From NCBI RefSeq assembly GCF_014529535.1, contig NW_023503297.1:1-64000 (forward strand): 64,000 nucleotides of DNA, read 5' to 3'. Below, piece by piece: positions 41,601-56,600 of the stretch (its first letter is position 1; every line of letters begins with the position of its first letter). The translations under genes and the position numbers were made by a program. The DNA is from Bradysia coprophila. Its lineage: Eukaryota; Arthropoda; Insecta; Diptera; Sciaridae. Under the pieces are notes generated by a model, which was not told the origin of the DNA, did no database searches, and saw only the letters and a list, made by a program, of their open reading frames with translations.

Positions 41601-44600
41601 TAGGCTGCAAGGCTGCTACGCCAGATCTTTGATCCATATGGCATGTTAAGCATTTTCTGTTTCGTTCATCTTATTTAAAGTTTTGTACAAAACTAGGGAT
41701 TAAAAACGCAGAGTCATGTTGCGCTGTTATTATTGACCACAACTTCGACTTTCAACTTTTGATCCCTCGTTATGTAAGCATTGCTCACTAAAAGCAAACT
41801 ATTAACAAATTATGTCATGGTTCACGAATCCATTAGCAAGATATGTGCATTAAGTTGACTGAAAAGTAAGTATACAATGCACACAAAATGAAAAGTGCAT
41901 CAAGCAAACACAAAACGATGTGTACATGTGTTGAAGAAAAATTCATCGAAGACGAATAATTGTAAATCAAAGCTTATTTTGCATTAAAAACAATTGTAAC
42001 CAATAAATTGCTGAAATTGTAACATAATTATGTTTGTTTCTTCACTGAACTATATTGCTGATAATAGTACAGAGAATTCTTGAAGAAATTATAAAAAAAA
42101 ATTCGATCGAATCAAATTCAATTCTCACTTCGATAGGTAGAAAAACTGTCGGTCTGGATGGATAGTTGAAATATTTAAATTTTACCTAGGCATTGAGTGT
42201 AGAAAGGTAAGTAAAATATTTATTTTCGCTTATTTACATTCGTCATAACCAGAAAGTGCATTCAAAACAGCAATTACTTCGAAAATATACCTAGATCTGA
42301 ACAGGTTGTTAACGAATGCACTCTTCAGTGAAATTAGTGGTAGACCATTCGACAAATAATGGAAACAATATTTGTGCAGAAAATGCCACCTTATGTCAGG
42401 TTTAACTGTTGTTTAATGACTGTAGTCATTTAAGGTCCAATTTTTTTTAAATTACCTTTAGCACTAACACCTATTGTCGATCCGTAATTTTCGTTTTAGA
42501 AAAATCCAAACTTGCATTGAAACTCTCTCCAATAATTTAGAGACAATTGAGCGAAGGCTTCAGTGCTAAAATTGGGCAAATTTTGGCTTTTGAATGGAGC
42601 AGAGTCATTGCTGTTCCTAATAAAATTGGGCCAAACCCATCGGTATATGATTTACTGGTCTGTGTAATTATTCGTCTAGCAGAGCCTTTTCCTGCGTTGA
42701 TTCAGATTTTTTTTTGCATGAAAAATAACATGATCTATCTTCTCTTGTCTGGCCTTTTTCCTAACAAAAGGGCTGTTCGCATTCAGTAGGATTAGTCTCT
42801 CAGTGCAAAAAGCCAACTTATTATAAAGAGACTTTCGCGCTCAGTGCCAATAACACTAACCTTATCCATCAGTCAAACTTATTCGATAGATCAACAGTAA
42901 TTCTTTATCCAATTTCCGATTTAATGAGGTAGTTGTAGTGATTCAAGTTTTTTAAGTAGTTATGTTGGCTATTTATTTGGAGACAGCCAACAACCATCCG
43001 TAGAGTAATAAATTTTAAATCAGACGACCAGTGAACAGCATAGTTCTAGAATAGCAACGAAATGGCCAGACCACGTATTTCTATTGTGAACGTTTCTGAT
43101 GAGTCGGTGTGACACCTTGAAATTGTTGGACATTCCAACTAATGTTTACTAATCTCCGAAGACAGGTTAAGAAATGCTTATTGAAGCCAGCACGATTCCT
43201 TTTTAAATGTTCTCTACATTAAGCTTGGGTTACAGCCAACGTAGAGATTCTGTAGTTTCCAGAAATTTTTCTTATTTTATCTGTAACCCGATTCCGTTGA
43301 TGAATGTGACACGGTAACGCTAAATTATGTCTGAAATTTGGTGTGTTGGCTGTTTTAGGATGATGTCAGCACTGCGATAAAACGCATAAATAACTCAGGT
43401 TTTTATGCATTGTACTTTTTTGTCCAGATGTTAAGAAGTAGAAAAAGAAAATGCAAAAAAGTCTAAGTTCCAATTCTGCCGTAATTTTGATTCTTTTGAT
43501 TAAATTTTTCACTAAGTCCTTCAATCAAATTACGTCAGTGTTCGGTTAAATAGCTGCAAAAAAGTTTTAAATTTGTTTAGAAAACTGCCAAATCACATCG
43601 ACATTTTTCGCTAAGGTTTTCATGTGTTGCATTTTCACAGCAGTTGTATGTATTATCGTTGTTATCGCGAAGAATAAAAACAAGGCATCAGAACAGTCGG
43701 AGCGTTTGCTGCGACTTAGCCCCGTACGACCCGTAATCCTATTTCGTCCGTAACCATAATACGTCCGTAGCCGTAATACGCCCGGAACCCTAATACGTCT
43801 ACAACCCTCTAATGCGTCTGTTACCAAAATGCAAGTCAAGTTGGGCATTGTCAAATTTACTGAAAGTGTTCATTTTTAAAATTGCGCATAGCGCAATTAC
43901 GAAAGCCCGTACTTTTTTGCCAACTTTCCATTGGGTATTCAATTACTTCTCAAATAAAACAAAAATTAGCAAAATCGGATGATATTTACTCGATTTACGT
44001 GCAAAAAACACTTAGGGCCGAGTAGTGGCCTTAGTCCAAGGGCCCAAATTTGAAACTTTTTTTGCCATGATTCTATTCGGCATTCAATTATCTCTCAAAC
44101 GAAACAAAAACTAGCAAAATCGGATGACATTTACTCGATTTATGGGCAAAAAACACTTAGGGCCGAGTAGTGGCCTTAGTCCAAGGGCCCAAATTTGAAA
44201 CTTTTTTTGCCATAATTCTATTCGGCATTCAATTATCTCTCAAATCAAACAAAATCTAGCAAAATCGGATGAGATTTACTCGATTTATGTGCAAAAAACA
44301 CTTAGGGCCGAGGAACGACCTTTGAGCTCTCCCAACAAGCCCACGTTGCATCTTACCCAAAAACTTTGTTCTACTCGTCAATACCTTTCATTTGATATAT
44401 CACAAGCAGCTATTGTGTGCGTATTTCGGTAGATATAATCGAAAGACTGAAAAACAACTATAGGGCCCTAGCTCTGGAAGGGCCGACCCTACCATGCCCA
44501 TTTTCGAACTTGACCTTACTTTTGTCGATCGGGGAAAAAAAGAATTTTGAAAAAAGGTTGTGATTTGCTCAAGCTAGAGGGGTCACAGACGGACGGACGG

Positions 44601-47600
44601 ACGGACATTTTTTTTTATTGCGGATAGGTGATGGAATTTGTTTATGTACTGTCCGTTTGACAAGCGGATCGCCACGGTTTAGCAGTGGGTTTCGAACATT
44701 TGTTTTTTACACGTTGGCACACGCGCTCTTGTCAGATTCAAGATTGTTTTTACGAAGGTTACGCTGATTATACTTTGTGAAAACGGCCAATACCTTGCAA
44801 ATATGTCACATCTTGGACAGAATTTGACACTGCAATATCTGCAACATGAAAAAACTAAATGTTCGAAACCCACTGAAACCCCGTGCTTCCATCTACGTAT
44901 TATACACATACTAGGTGAGCCAATCTTAATCTATTCGTCATCTATGAACATAACCAAATGCTTCGCCCTTACTGTCTGCTTCCAATTCGACGTGTTACAA
45001 ACGGCATATTAATCTTATAAGCCCCCAGTACTTCGTACGGGGCTAAAAATCAAATTTTAATGTCGCCGAAAATGAACAACCAGTTTATTTACGCGTTTTA
45101 TGGGCAACATCAATTTTCGAAACACACCAAAATATTGAAGACAAACTTAGAAAGTCCGAATTACCAGTTTGTGATTCTATTCCTTATCTTTTTCTAGTTT
45201 TATATTTACGTACATTGTTTGTGGCATTCTCGGTTACAATTTAAGAACTCGAGTAAGCTGTATATTACTGCTACCTTTATGGTCGTTACGGCCTTAATGG
45301 ATATTCAATAAAAATTGGCGATGAGTTCCCTTGGGATCATTAATGAAGAGAGCATCAGGGGAGCCACGTTCCAAAGATTATCTGTTGCAGAAAATTTCTA
45401 TTGCTATACAAATAGGCAATGTGGCATGTATTCTTGGAACTTTAGGAAGTAATAGAGCAGATGATTTTTATTTATTGTAATATTTGTTGATTGAAAAGAT
45501 ACTGACTGCGCCGTATGCGAGCAGTCTTTTATTCGCTTTGAATAAATTTATTATGTTTAGCATACGATTGTGGATGCATTTAACTTTTTTGCTAATAATG
45601 GCGAAAAAGTCCTATTACCATGCAGAAATTAGCATTGAAAAACTATCGAAAATCCATGATGGGCACAACTACTTTCATGTTGCCTCGCATTCAATTCTTG
45701 GGTGAAATAAACCAGCTCGTTACAACATCAGAAACGGGCAAGAATGATTTCATTTCCGTCACTGAATAACATAAAAGGCAAACTTTCATAAACCGAGACA
45801 TAATGATCTAACTAAGCAAAAACATTTTTTTGCCTTCAAATTCGTACTTTAAGCTGTAAAATCGTAAAATTTGAAGAGAAAAATAAAATGTTTAGGCTCA
45901 AAAAGAAAAAGGTTTAGCCACATTGCTGTAACTTGAAATGCTGGCGAAACGTTTCATAGAATATTTAGGCCAGGTGTTTTCGTAAATCGATGGTTAAACA
46001 AATATTCAATGGGCGGAACCAAAAAATATTTTAACTGAAATTCAATAGATCCATAAACCGGACGAATGGATTTGTCAACAAAAGAAAAATCCTTAAAAAT
46101 ATCATATTTTTTTTGCACGAACGGTAAAAATTACCAGAGCTTACAACCTTGGGCTACGTGACTCATACTTTTTATGCGTTTTAAATAAGCATGAAATCAG
46201 CCTGTGCCTGGATCGTATGTATCAAAACAGTCGTAATGGATGAGACGATTTTAATGTTTTCAAGAACATTATCAGCAAGAATAAGATTCATGCACAACAC
46301 TTGTTCCGTTAATGTAAAGTAAACTCAACCGAAGCGCCAAAATAGCAAACAAAAGACCAAAAAAATATCGTTAAACCGCTTCACTACGACGAAAAATTGC
46401 AGATGTGTGCAAAAAGTCCCTACGTAATGCTCAGAATGTTTAAAACATTCCGAACAATAATCCAGCGAATTAAATAGCAATTTCGGCAATTCTATTAAAT
46501 GAGTACAGTTATGAGTATGTCATATTGTAAATATATCCGATTCAATTGACACTTAATTGCAATCGGTCGATTTATTGAGCCAAACCTTTTCAACCGAACC
46601 AGCAGTGGCAGTCAGTGTTGGATTTTTCTCTCATAAATTGTTCCTTAAAAATAAAATGGTTCGGTAGATGAGAAAAGGTACGTTGCTACTTTTGCACTAT
46701 AAAATTCGGGGGTTTTATTGGTTTGAAAAGATTTTTTTTTTTGTTTGTTGTTGCAAATATGAACAAAAGTTAGGCCGGTGAATGCAGTTTGGATTATGAC
46801 TAATCCGTAAAATTTTAGAATATTTTGGACTAATCACTTTGCTTGCAATTACGACCGTCGTGGCCGTATAATATTCAACGAAATTGTTCGTATTCTCGAT
46901 ATATACAGGTAATATCGGTCATTACAAATTATCAATTTTATGACTGCAAATTTACGGTCAAATATTTTGTGAGAAAGAAAAAAGATGGTAATTAACAACC
47001 CCCTCCAGATGGTGCATATCATGCATACACTTAAATGTGTTTAGTTAAATAGTAAAAATTTCCACATACAACCATCGGTCTAATTACATTTTGACAAAAT
47101 ACGGTCCCATCGACGACTATAAATACTATGCTATTGACCAACAACGTCTCATATCCAGTTCGATCACCGTCGTGAAGGCTACCAAGGGTCCGAATAAAGT
47201 TTCTTTGAGCGAAAACTAAAAATTCAATCAGTTTGTGTCGTTGGAAAAAAAAAAGTTTAAATTGTTCGTATCGAAGTTGGTGGATTATACTTGGCATGAG
47301 GATAATTCTACCTCACCGGGTAGGATTCATCAATTTAGTTTCGAATTTGCATCAGTTTAGTGATAAAAAGCAGTTCGTTCGAACGGACATTTCTGTTCTT
47401 TGTGTTTGTAAAATTTTATTCTTTATGATTAAGAGCGATTGTCGGATTAGTTGCTGTAATTTTCTCTCCAGTGACTAGACCGAACACTCGCGTCCTCTAT
47501 TATAAAGTGTTTCATCGATATAAACTGTGCAAAGATAAAAGTAAAAAATATTAAATTCAACTAACCACTTTGGTGTTCTACCTTATGATGATTTTTAGAC

Positions 47601-50600
47601 ATCATAAAGCTAGACCATCACTGTAGTTCGTTGGTGAAAAAACTTCACAATTGCACGGCGAAACGGTATTTTTGATCATTTTTCCTTTGTTTTTTTTTCT
47701 AAACTCTGCGCCATATTTGAAAGGAACTCCCGGTGTGATATGATAAAGCTATGAAGAGCATATCACAGCAGTAGTTACCTGCCAGATATCGTGTACGAAT
47801 CATCATCAGTAAATCAGAAAAAAATCAATTTTCGATGTTCTGCTGATCATTATTCGAAGATACTTTTCTATCCGAATAAAAGGAACTTTCACCGTGATGT
47901 GTTATATGTCATATCACAGTGATTGTACTTTGTATTTTGGTGGAATGAGCCAGCGTTACTTCGAAAGATAGATTAAAAAAAAAAGATTTTTCTTTTCGAA
48001 TTGCAGTCCTCCCAAGAAACAGTTTTTAACGATGCGATAAACTTCGTTCAGTTGATGTCTTTATTATCATCACTGGGCTAAGTTTGTCACAAAGTTTGAA
48101 CTAAAAGCAACTCTAACAAACACGGGGGACTGTGCATAAAATTGTAACGCATAAAAAGGACGCCAGAAAAAAAGCCAACCAAATTTCATTTCATTTCGAA
48201 TCAAATCGTAAAAATTGAAATTTCTTACGTAAATAACAGTAAATCCAGCAATTCGATTTATTAAACAAAGAGAGATGCTTTCATGTGCAATTCACTCTCG
48301 TTGAAACGATGACAAAGAGCGACATGTTGCAAAGTGCAAATTGATCTTCCCAATTTTTTTTTTTTTTTTTGAACAGAGAATGACAAATTCTGGAAGAGTC
48401 GTTCAATATTAAAGGCATAAAAATGTGTAAGAAACGATCGATTGTCAGGCGTAAATTTACTGTTACTAGACAATAAAACATGTACAATTTGACGGTAAAA
48501 AACCTTTTTTTTTGTGCAAAAAAAATCACTCGAACCAACAAAGAGCAACGTCTCTTTTATCATTTGCTTCCTAATATTCTTCGGCGAAACGTAAAACAAG
48601 AATCTACAAAAGTAAAAGGAACTACCACCGTTGAGATGTTTTTGATCATATCACAGTGATAGTACTTAATACTTTTGTGGAGAAGATACAGCTATAAACG
48701 AAATAGAGTTTGCCGTTATGTGATGATATTTTGTACAATTACTTTCCAGTGAAATTCATTATTATGTGACAAACCTGGCTCAGTTGGTGTTGTATTTATG
48801 TACATCACTGGGCGTAAGTTTGTCACATAATTAAACCAAATCAACGAAAAAAAAGAAAAGAAATTTTGATAATATGCAAAGAGAAGCACATTTTTGGCGC
48901 CAGTATCACAACAAAGCAACAACGGCTCCAGATGACGAAACGGTTTTTTTTTTTTAAATTCAATTGAATCAACCGATTTAAAGTGTTGGAAAAGAATTAT
49001 TTCAACGGGAGACCAATGTTGGTGTCAATCGACTAGTTGGGTCAAAGTCAAAAATTGAAAAAAATTGTATTTTTTGGCGAAAATCGAAAAACTTTGAAAA
49101 TTGAGAAGAATTCAGGATCAGGAGTTATCAAAATCCCCCCGAATTGTCCTTAATTTCAGGGTTTGTTTTTCCGCAGAACAAGAAATTCAAATAAATTTTG
49201 TTCTAAGACGTCGATAGCGTTAATGGAAGTCCCCATTACGGGTGCATTGTGCCAACAGATAAAACGACTTGTCAACTCACCTTATTGGTTAAACATAAAC
49301 GGAAATCATTTTGCATATCACTGACTGAAACACGATCATGTGGCCTCTTCGGTCCAGACACCGATGTGACTACAGTTGATAGATCCAAGGTTACAACCTA
49401 ACGGAAATTTTGAAATGATTTGGTAATCACTTTCGCCTTGGTGCAATCAATAAATTTGCCAAACCTGAGTGTAATGCGGATCTTGTGATGCGTCGGCATA
49501 GTTTCTCAGCTGTTTCGTTGCACGAAGATATTGTTCGATAATTCGGATTTTATCCTCCGAACGATCTGTGATTGGATGGTAGTGATAATTCTCGAATTTC
49601 TGTTAAAATTCATTTCGAATGTAACCTACTTGTTTGCCGTAAGTAATCCAACGAATTGGAATCAACTGGAAAGTAACCAATGGTTGCACCATATTCCGGA
49701 CACATATTACTGATGGTAGCCCGATCGGCAATTGACAATTCTGAGACACCAGGTCCAAAGAATTCCACAAACTTGCCGACAACACCTAATTGTCTCAAAT
49801 TTTTTGTTATCTAATCGAACGGTAGCGATGAGTACAGAGAAACAATTTTCATTCAATGCAAATTTGCCACTCACCGTCAGTACTAAATCGGTTGATGTAG
49901 CTAGCAGATTTAGTTTGCCAATCAATTTGTAGCCGATAACTTCCGGCAACAACATAGCAATCGATTGACCAAGCATAACAGCCTCCGCTTCGATTCCACC
50001 AACACCCCAACCAACCACACCCAGTCCATTGATCATTGTCGTGTGACTGTCTGTGCCGACAACCGTATCCGGAAACAGAATATTTTCGCCAGTCGGCGAT
50101 TTGTCAAAGACGACACGTGCCAAATACTCCAAATTCACCTGGTGAACGATACCGGAACCGGGTGGCACAATCAACATATTGTTGAATGCTTTTGCGCCCC
50201 ATTTGAGAAAAGTGAAGCGTTCCTTGTTTCTCTCGAATTCGAGGTCTTGGTTTTTCACCAATGCATCGGAGCTAAACGGAAATGTGGCGCAATGTCAGCA
50301 ATTTTACCAAATTCGGTTGTGTGACAAACTTACGTTCCGGCAAAGTCAACTTGAACAGAATGATCGATAACCAGATCGGACGGACAAATGGGGTTAATTT
50401 TATTCGGATCACCGCCCAGCTTCAAAACTGCATCTCTCATGCTGGCAAAATCGACGACCGCCGGAACTCCCGTAAAATCTTCCAATTTGAACGAAATATA
50501 GAATTTCCTTTCAGTCAGAATTCAGTGAGTGCACAAACCTTGTAAAATGACACGAGCTGGTTTAAACGATACTTCGACATCATTGTCATTGGATATGCCT

Positions 50601-53600
50601 TTTGCATCCTTCCAATTCAGAATATTTTTCACATCCTTTTCCAACACTTGAAAATTGTCGCAATTTCTCACAGCCGATTCCAAGAGAACGCGAATCGAGA
50701 ACGGAAGTTCATCTGCGATTGATGTGTTTGTTTAACTAAAATCGACTTATTCTCATTATGCTTCGTTAAATTACCAAATTTATCGCCAATCGCTGATATT
50801 TTGTAATATTTGTACGATGTTCCATTGATAACGAGTTCTTGTTGCAAATAGTCGAAGGGATTTGATTCTGGAATTATAAAATAGGAAAATCTTCGTTATC
50901 AGAATGTACTGACGAGGCGAAAAATAAAACCAGATTTTGGTCAACAAGGGTGAGGGCAAGGGATACCTTAAAGCAATGACTTGCGTTGCATATGTTTCCA
51001 ATAAAATAGTTTGGTTCAAGGCTAGCATCTTTAACTGACCGAAATTACTCAACAATCTGCGTTCCATCTATGGAATCATCATTCAGATTGATAAATCCGA
51101 ATGGCTTTTCGATTTTTTGTATAAACGACTGGCATTATGCAAACATTTTCGTAATTTTACGCTCGAAGGGTTTTTGGGCAGACCTGTTCATCGAATTTCG
51201 AAAGACCGAAACCTCGACTGAAAGTGAAACGACGTTTAGGCTGGATTGATTGAACAACTGTTATATTTAAGAGCAATGATCCATTTGCAAAGTTGTAGCC
51301 TACGTTTTGGCGGAAAAGTGTTCGTTTTTTGATGATTTCTCTGAACCAAATTCTTTTTTTTTACAGCCTAAATGTAGGCTATAAATTTGCAAAGGGTCCA
51401 TTGCTCTTAATGGGCTGACACAGATTAGTTGTTATTGCAACTATAAATCAAGCCTCGAGGTAATAAAGAAAACATTTGCAAAATTTCACGTTACTTGGAA
51501 TAAAGTTTTTCACCGATTCAAATAGAGTCGCAACAATTCCTCGTTGGAAATCTACTTTCCGTCTTCTTTTTGTCATCTTTTTTATGCCAAAATGTGCTCT
51601 ATTTCAAAAATCAAAAATGGGGACCCTACTATATCAGTTGTTTATTCGTCACGTCAGTGTTAAAATTAATAACCCACGAATATTGATGCAAAAGAATTAC
51701 AACTTTTTCATGCCCTATGTCTTGTGTATTTCACACCACTGCAATTCAAATTGTAAGTCAGGAATTCTAATATTATAATTGGACATTGAAGTCTTGGAAG
51801 ATATTCTTTTGGTAGTGATATCACCCACCGAATACTGTGCGAATTAGGACTATTTTCTGCCTTATCAAATTTTCTTGAATTTTATTTGATTTTCTTTCCT
51901 GTGAGGATCTGGGTGTCTGTCTCAAAACGTCACTCAATTGTCTACATTTGTAAAATTCATAACTTTTAGATTCAAGGATATAAGATTAAGGTAGTGCACA
52001 ACGCTAGCCGACTTTTTACAGAAAGTTATTATAAAAAAGAGGACATTTTATGAAAAAAGTTATGTTCTTAGAATATTGGTAAAATAGAAGAACGAGGCGA
52101 AAAAGAGGACGAATGGGATCCCTAACTTTAGATAGAATCACGAGGAATTTTTTTTCTCATGGACTTTTCTTGTCTTTGTAATGGATTCGACTTTATATTA
52201 AATCCATTATTTTAGGCGCTTCTATTTTTACTTGAAATATTTTAGATGAAAGAAAAACATTTCCTAGTTCAATAACTAGAGAAACATGGAATATTGTCTT
52301 AAGATATAATTTGCTTGTCATCACGATACAATGTGAACCTAAATCGAGCCCAATAGTACAATGATGGGCCAACAGAAACGGCTCTATTATCACGAAGAGA
52401 GTGGTGATTCCCAGTCCTTCGCCATTACAATTAATTTCGACCAAATTGTGTCTAAATTTCATTCAGATTCTTACCAGTTGGTTCACTTATGCAAACACAC
52501 TGATTATCCAGGTGCAGTAATCACATGCAACGTGACAATGTTGAAACCGTATAGCCACGCTTAAGTAGTGAGGGATTCTTTTGAAAATCCACCTATCAAA
52601 ATCGGGCCCATTTCGTCTGGGATGGATATATACATGGTTTGAACGGTCTTTGCCAGTAGACCTCAAAACAGGCCTCACACAGTCTCGAGCCACACCTGGT
52701 TGCTGGTGGAAGATCTCCGATGTTGGAAGAATAGTGTTTTTTATCCGAAATTTTAGGCCGTTATAAATGATCGTTCCGGGTGAGAGTGGGCTCGTTGGAA
52801 AGCTGAGCTCAAGTACTTTCGGGTCATGCCTAGTTTGATAAGATTCATTGATATATGTTTGCAAAAAATGCAAGAATTTTTTTTTTAAATCTGTGTGAAC
52901 TTTAGACAGGTCTGGGCTGGTATTGATGACGCTTAATGTGAACCTAAGATGCTAGTCGTAACATACATTGTCTAAGCTTTTCATTGATACCTCATTTGCA
53001 GTGCTGGTGATTGCTGGCGAGTTTTACGAGTAGCGGTTGTACTAACATAAACTTCTGTTATGTCAGCAATCACCAGCACTACAAATGAGGTATTAACGGA
53101 AAGCTTAGACAATGTATGTTACAACTAGCATGTTAGGTTCACATTAAGCGTCATCAGTACCAGCCCAGACCTGTCTAAAGTTCACACAGATTTTGAAAAT
53201 TTTTCTTGCAAATTTTTGCAAACATATATCAATGAATCTAATCAAACTAGGCATGACCCGAAAGTACTTAAGCTCAGCTTTCGAACGAGCCCAATCTCAC
53301 CCGAAACGATCATTTATAACGGCTAAAAAATTCGGATAAAAAACACTATTTTTCCAACTTTGGAGATCTTCCACCAGCAACTAGGTGTGGCTCGAGACTG
53401 TGTGAGGCCTGTTTTAAGGTCTACTGGCAAAGACCTTTCAAACCATGTATATAGCAATCCCAGACGAAATGGGTCCGATTTTGATAGGTGGATTTTCAAA
53501 AGAATCCCTCAGTGTGATTGTACGAGTGGATCAGCTGGTAAACGGGATGAAGTAAAATTAGGCACAAATTTGGCTGATTTCACCTGCAGTACTCGGCCGT

Positions 53601-56600
53601 CTAACCGTTCAGATAGTGAAAAATGACAAATAATAATATTCGTTCCGTCTTAAATCGTTATTAGATAATAGCAAGAAATGCCGGTTAAAAAGTAACTTGT
53701 CATTAATTTACATTTTTTTTTAAAATTAAAATTCGATTTGATAACATTTAACGGAAATATATATTCGGTGAGTTGTGGATAGATAACTGCAAAAATATGA
53801 AAATCACGACAGTCATCGAAATTTGAGCAAATCGTATTTGCAACACTAAGATAACTGTTTTTAAACATACGTTGATTGTTAAAATCGAGTTAAACGATTT
53901 GCTTCAGATGAATTTAATCATCTCTATCGAACACTTGATTATGCTCTTCACTTGGATGGACAATCCATATATACCAGCGTGATACGTACTAAAAACAATA
54001 TACATTGGAAGCGAGATTATCATTGTACATCAGTTTATCATTAACAATACGGCGTGAGGATAATCATATCAATTGTCTGCGTCAGAGGTAGCATATCAAA
54101 TATTTTATTTTTGAAACGAACGAATTGGTAATGAGCTTTTGAAACTTCGAATACATGACAAAATGTTATCCACTCAAGGACTAACTGAAGCCATTTTTTT
54201 TTAATACACTCGACACTCGCGGAAATGGTAAAGCCTTTCTGATGTGGGTTTGTAATTGTTCTCACAAAAATTTCGTTAAACGAATGAACATCTAGATTTT
54301 TATTGTTTGCCGTTTGGATAACTACGCAGACTGATATGGAAACAATTACAAACCGGTTTCAACAAAAGAATTCCAGAGCAGGTTCTGGGGTAGACTTGTC
54401 TGCAACTGTAATTATTTTCCCTAAAATTCGTGAAAATTCGACTAAGAAACTTCGAGCCATTTTTATGGGATATGAATCCGCTGAGTCTAGGCAATTGCCG
54501 AGTCACCACATTTCCCAACAAGAATAATGTAAAATTTTCGTGTATGTACACATGATGCCTAACAGTCCAGGTGCTTCACTTTGTGTTAATCGCCCATTCG
54601 ATTAGAAACGAAAAATTATGAGAGAATTTCGTTACTTTGAAAATCGACTTTTTTCATACATTTTCGTAGAGCGCAACCGCTTTTTATGACCCCGAACACC
54701 TAGACTATAAAATTTATCGACTGATGGCAGTCATGAGCGCCGACGGAGAAACCTCGGCGGCGGCTAGCCGAAAAAAATTTCTCGGCGGCGGCGAAAAAAT
54801 CGGCTTGAGCCGGCTTAAAACGACTCGGCTGGAGGTTCCTTTTAACTTTTTTTCAAAATAAAAACGTTTAGATAAATTCATGGAAAATGAACTAGTAAGC
54901 ATGAAAATGAAATTGTACGGAAAGCGAAAATGTAGGTAGATTAGGTTGTTCAAAGTGCAAGTGGAACTGGTCTTGTTACAAGCAAGTCTGTAAGTCTAAG
55001 GTTCACTAACACGTCAAGTTTTATTGCCTCAAAACTTGAAATAAATGGAAAATCATGCTCCGGTACACTCATTTAACTTATTAAGAAAATGGTTTTCGAG
55101 AAGAAATCGAAAGCTCACGAAAATCAAGTAAAAATTGAAAAGAAAAAAAATCGAGAAAATTCGCAAAGATCGATAAAGTTTTCTCAAATTTGTGAATTAA
55201 CTGATTGTGCGCCTTCGGCTCGTTCCGCAAAGGTCATACTTGCCAAAACAACAAACTTAGAAGCGAGGACGTAATATACCATTCTGGAAAATTCAAGAAA
55301 ATTTTCAAAATTTTCAAAATTTTCTTAATTTTGAAAAAAAAAAATTCAAAATGTACTTGAGCTGCTTAGGATCAACAGGAATCTCGGTTTTCAAAATTAT
55401 TTCACTTTTCTTTATTTCATTTTCCAGCCGTTTCAAGCCGGCTTGAGCCGTGTTTTTGGCACCGGCACGGCTGCGGCGCGGCTTGCTCAAAAATGGCCGG
55501 CGGCGGCTTAATCGGCGGCTTATTTTCGGCGGCGCTCATGCCTGACTGATGGGACCATTAATAATTTTCAAATCGATTATATCGACTGGTATGCAATGTA
55601 TACGGTTCTGTGAAAGTTGAACGAATTGGCGGGAAAGTTTATAATCGGAAAATTGGTTTTACAATCTTTGGTTGAAAGGAACTTATGTGCACACTGGATC
55701 ATCGGATTTGATGGCTACAATTTACAGTCGATTCGTCCTCATGAGTTCTGTTTTCATTTATTTTGTTTGGCGAGATGACTGATTGAATTCATGAATGGAC
55801 TAACTAACAATACGATTGCGCAACGTTTCTAACATTTCTACAAATTACGCAGATGCTTTAGAGCGTAACACCACATGGCATATGATGTAAAAAGAACAAT
55901 CTGCTTTCTGAACGAATATGTACTATTTCGAACCAACCAGTTAGTTAGGGAACAATTTCTACATTATATACCCATCAAAAGATGTTGGGTTTCAAACGTT
56001 CGCTAGCACGTTCAGTATAGGATTCAACAAGTGGTCCCTTTTTCAATTTCTTTCGGTCTTTCGAGTTCTTAGGAACTCTGCGTAACTCTGTATTCAATCA
56101 AAAACAAAATGTAAATTAGAATCCGAACGATTTAATGCTACAGCCGCTATAATACATATGCGTCAATCTTCACTCAAAACGGATCGTTTATGTCTTTGAT
56201 ATACACGCGATATACGTACTTGAGGGCAAGTAATGAGGCCGAGACACACCTGAGATTGAATGGGTAAACATGAAATCTTATGAGAAGAATGTTGTGTTAG
56301 ATTCAGTTATGAATTTATGAATGAATTATGCATGGAACATTGGAACAAGAATGATGGAAAACCAGAGCTATAAATTTCCAATTAGAACTTGTTACATTCC
56401 ACATAAAATCTTGCATCAAATGCTACGGCTACAATTTTGATAAATTAAATAAAACGAAAAAAAAAATCGTAAAACGTTGAATGATAAGACAACCAATAAA
56501 TTAAAATTACGCGATGCGACTTTTCTACCAATTTGAATGTGGCATGATGGGTACGATCATCCAATTTATGATAAGCAAGTTTAAGTAGACAAAAAATAAG

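Larger units (their letters stand above)
40127..49280 (-). other. IRP1 intron 8 (9.2 kb)
   Basis: The join gives CLTNK followed by IGFKGFG, the expected order, so no exon is missing. The intron contains a LINE fragment (40500-41505), a Helentron-like element (43674-45047) and a repeat cluster (47640-48950). The remaining parts (41506-43673, 45048-47639, 48951-49280) are AT-rich with no coding signal. Confidence 0.8.
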
